Shown here: in pieces, positions 6,297-7,820 of the stretch
Layout of the letters: each line of letters opens with the position of its first letter
How positions within the stretch are numbered: the stretch's first letter is position 1
NCBI GenBank assembly: GCA_021845155.1
Contig: JAKBSB010000059.1
Coordinates: 1-7,820, forward strand
DNA: 7,820 nucleotides
Direction of reading: 5' to 3'
Origin: Thermoplasmata archaeon
GTDB lineage: Archaea > Thermoplasmatota > Thermoplasmata > Thermoplasmatales > Thermoplasmataceae
The notes under the pieces: model-generated
What the model was told of the DNA's origin: nothing
Database searches by the model: none
The model's input: the letters and a program-made list of their open reading frames with translations, nothing else
Position numbers and translations under genes: made by a program

Positions 6297-6374
6297 ATTA
6301 AAGCCCATGAAATTCTCACAGCACTCTTTGAAACGGGAAGGTTACATGGATAAATCCAGGAATCTGCCGAAAGA

Positions 6375-6384
6375 GTTAATATTT
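6375..6384 (+). promoter_or_regulatory. Candidate TATA box of the S8e-SRP19 operon
   Basis: GTTAATATTT lies 45-54 bases before the S8e ATG, which would give a leader of roughly 25 bases that includes the ribosome-binding site. This contrasts with the apparently leaderless genes elsewhere in the window. Confidence 0.35.
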
Positions 6385-6417
6385 CATTTCCCATTATCCA
6401 GAAAGTTCAATAAGTTA

Positions 6418-6422
6418 AGGTG
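6418..6422 (+). promoter_or_regulatory. Shine-Dalgarno sequence of S8e
   Basis: AGGTG lies six bases before the ATG at 6429, complementary to the 16S rRNA tail (CACCU). It confirms the S8e start and implies that the message has a real leader. Confidence 0.65.
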
Positions 6423-6428
6423 TAGAAA

Positions 6429-6806
6429 ATGACTATATTTCAAGGACAGGCAAGAAAAAAATTCACGGGCGGCAAGCTAAGAAGTTCCAGATCAAAGAGA
6501 AGATACGAGCTCGGACGGGAACCAACCTTAACGAGGATTGGACCGCAGTCATCAAGGAAAGTGAGGGCACTAGGCGGTAATGTTAAGATAGCCCTGATGA
6601 GAGGAGACAGTGCCAATGTTTTTAACCCAAGAGAAAAGACAACCACCAAGATGAAGATCATCACTGTTAAGGAAAATCCGTCAAATCCACACTATGTGCA
6701 GCGAAACATCATGAACAAGGGAACTATAATCATGACAGATGCAGGTGCTGCCAGAATAACCTCAAGACCGGGACAGGACGGAGTTATTAACGCTGTTCTA
6801 CTATGA
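6429..6806 (+). CDS. rps8e: Small-subunit ribosomal protein S8e
   Basis: This complete 125-residue protein is found in archaeal and eukaryotic 30S/40S subunits and absent from bacteria. It binds 16S rRNA in the body of the small subunit. Diagnostic segments are GQARKKFTGGKLR and SKRRYELGREPT at the basic N-terminus, then VKENPSNPHYVQRNIMNKGT, and the highly conserved ending TSRPGQDGVINAVLL. The length is normal for archaea. It is preceded by a clear AGGTG. Its TGA overlaps the SRP19 ATG as ATGA, so the two genes are almost certainly co-transcribed and translationally coupled. Confidence 0.98.
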   Translation: MTIFQGQARKKFTGGKLRSSRSKRRYELGREPTLTRIGPQSSRKVRALGGNVKIALMRGDSANVFNPREKTTTKMKIITVKENPSNPHYVQRNIMNKGTIIMTDAGAARITSRPGQDGVINAVLL

Positions 6807-7057
6807 GATTTACAGTTTATTCCCAGTATTTCAACGAGAAACATTCAAAACGGTACGGAAGGAAGATCACGAAAAAGGCCGCTCATAACTTCAATGAACA
6901 GAAGCTGGTGGATTTTATTCGTTCCATTAACGCTGAGTTCGAAGTTAAGGAATGCCGTTATCCACGAACACCATGGGAACCATGTAAGATGTACACAATA
7001 GAAGCGAAGATAAAGAAAACTACCTTTTTGAAGATGTTTGAACGCCACCTTGCCTGA
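6803..7057 (+). CDS. srp19: Signal recognition particle subunit SRP19
   Basis: An 84-residue basic protein. SRP19 binds helices 6 and 8 of archaeal 7S RNA and prepares it for SRP54 binding, so that membrane and secreted proteins are delivered to the translocon. The family pattern is visible: SKRYGRKITKKAAHNF near residues 14-29 (the 'R-x-x-GR-x-i' RNA-binding core), then ECRYPRTPWEPC near 50-61 (the YPRTWWE-like motif). A basic C-terminus follows. Its start overlaps the S8e stop by ATGA. Its last 38 bases overlap the 3' end of PriL on the opposite strand. No SRP RNA or SRP54 gene is present in the window. Confidence 0.93.
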   Translation: MRFTVYSQYFNEKHSKRYGRKITKKAAHNFNEQKLVDFIRSINAEFEVKECRYPRTPWEPCKMYTIEAKIKKTTFLKMFERHLA

Positions 7058-7820
7058 TCATATCCCTTTTCTTGATTGAATAATATTGAAGGGGGTGTTT
7101 TAGCCACTCCTGATTGCACAACCTGTCATCTCCTTTATAGCAGAGATGATTTGACTGAAGCACAGAACATTTTGGAGGAGAATATTCCGTTCCAGATATA
7201 TTTCCTGTAACATGATCAACCTGATAGGTTGTCATCCGCTCATTGAAATCAGGCGCGGTTTTGAACAGGGCGATGATGTCATCTCTCGTCATTCCAACCT
7301 TGTTCAGAAAACTTACCATTGTGAATCTTGCCATGTGGGGTAGATTCACTCCATCTCTCATCTGTGATATATATTCATTCATGCATGGTGGAAAGATCTT
7401 GAAATCCACAGAACCCAGATCAAGAACACCTCTTGATCCAACAACCCTGTAAAGCTCCTTCAGTGAATCGATATAATCTATATCCTGAAGTATCTGTAAA
7501 GCACTTTCCTCCGATATATCGTGCACAGCTCTTATTGATTTTATGACAAAGAATTCCCGCATTATCTTGGCCAGAGTTTCCCTGTTGAGAATGACCTTTC
7601 CTTCCCTGAATAGCTGATATGAAAGTCTGTATCTGGACCCACTGAGTCTGCTGTTGCATGAAACGAACTGATCAACGGGAAGGTAGAATAATTCCCGTAC
7701 GGGATCAAAATCTGGGGAAAGACCCATGGATCTGGCATAAGATTCAATATCTTCACCGTCAAGCTTTTCATCCATTATGAGCCCTTCAAGAATGTCACGG
7801 TGATAGTTCACTGTTCGAGA
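7020..7820 (-). CDS. priL: DNA primase large subunit PriL (N-terminus beyond right edge)
   Basis: PriL pairs with the catalytic subunit PriS to make RNA/DNA primers for replication; its C-terminal domain holds a 4Fe-4S cluster. At least 263 residues are visible, and the frame stays open to the right edge. A GTG at 7811 is only an internal candidate start, and known archaeal PriL proteins are longer, so the gene is probably truncated by the window. Numbering from that GTG, the four cluster cysteines are C143 (in FPPCM), C215 (in YSPPKC), C224 (in SNHLC) and C232. The conserved EWLKHPLQYY follows C232. All expected ligands are present. The last dozen or so residues (after KKRDM) look non-conserved and lie in the overlap with SRP19. 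The gene is convergent with the S8e-SRP19 operon. Confidence 0.93.
   Translation of the reverse strand, partial: SRTVNYHRDILEGLIMDEKLDGEDIESYARSMGLSPDFDPVRELFYLPVDQFVSCNSRLSGSRYRLSYQLFREGKVILNRETLAKIMREFFVIKSIRAVHDISEESALQILQDIDYIDSLKELYRVVGSRGVLDLGSVDFKIFPPCMNEYISQMRDGVNLPHMARFTMVSFLNKVGMTRDDIIALFKTAPDFNERMTTYQVDHVTGNISGTEYSPPKCSVLQSNHLCYKGDDRLCNQEWLKHPLQYYSIKKRDMIRQGGVQTSSKR

Larger units (their letters stand above)
6094..6428. other. 335-base stretch without a recognisable gene, upstream of S8e
   Basis: I find no family-matching gene on either strand. The stretch contains a 7-bp hairpin (6121-6138), a 10-bp direct repeat (6129-6138 and 6287-6296), two near-identical CAGGTACA/CAGGAACA units (6183-6198), and the S8e promoter and ribosome-binding site at its right end. 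Short frames with protein-like wording occur, such as EWIKAHEILTALFETGRL near 6292-6345 and a 28-codon ATG frame at 6346-6432. Neither can be assigned. It may be a decayed gene, an untranslated leader or an unrecognised RNA. I checked by eye for SRP RNA and RNase P RNA landmarks and saw no convincing match. Confidence 0.5.

Overview
The window is a stretch of archaeal chromosome. The archaeal markers are ribosomal proteins L10e and S8e, the SRP19 subunit of the signal recognition particle, and the iron-sulfur large subunit of the archaeal/eukaryotic primase (PriL). Base composition is moderate, several genes have a TATA-like box about 20-30 bases before the start codon with little or no leader, and genes are tightly packed on both strands. 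I infer a Thermoplasmata-type (Thermoplasmatales-like) euryarchaeon. That placement rests on overall resemblance and I could not test it.

Layout. 1-214 (minus): N-terminus of a folylpolyglutamate/dihydrofolate synthase, cut by the window edge. Divergent from it, 367-1086 (plus) is an AlaX-type tRNA-editing protein. It has lost all four expected zinc-ligand residues while keeping an intact frame, and is the most unusual item here. 1112-2200 (plus) is an eight-helix membrane protein of unknown function with a C-terminal CxxC...CxxC zinc ribbon. Next come two minus-strand genes that may form a unit: a 53-residue AbrB-type DNA-binding protein (3352-3513) followed by an MFS transporter (2207-3286), with a perfect 10-bp inverted repeat between them. 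L10e (3759-4289, plus) stands alone and ends in a stem-loop plus T-run. A second, unrelated-looking MFS transporter (4328-5623, minus) is divergent from a minimal NfeD-like protein (5758-6093, plus).

A 335-base stretch (6094-6428) has no recognisable gene but holds a hairpin, a direct repeat and a 28-codon frame that ends on the S8e start codon. S8e (6429-6806) and SRP19 (6803-7057) overlap by ATGA and form a translation/secretion operon. SRP19 runs tail-to-tail into PriL (7020-7820, minus, N-terminus off the right edge), with 38 bases of coding overlap.

Functionally this is mostly core housekeeping (ribosome, SRP, primase, folate-type metabolism) interspersed with transport and membrane genes. 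I see no CRISPR array, tRNA, rRNA, insertion sequence or complete mobile element. No obvious new multi-gene system is present. The best leads are the ligand-less AlaX, the AbrB-MFS pair with its inverted repeat, and the unexplained region upstream of S8e.
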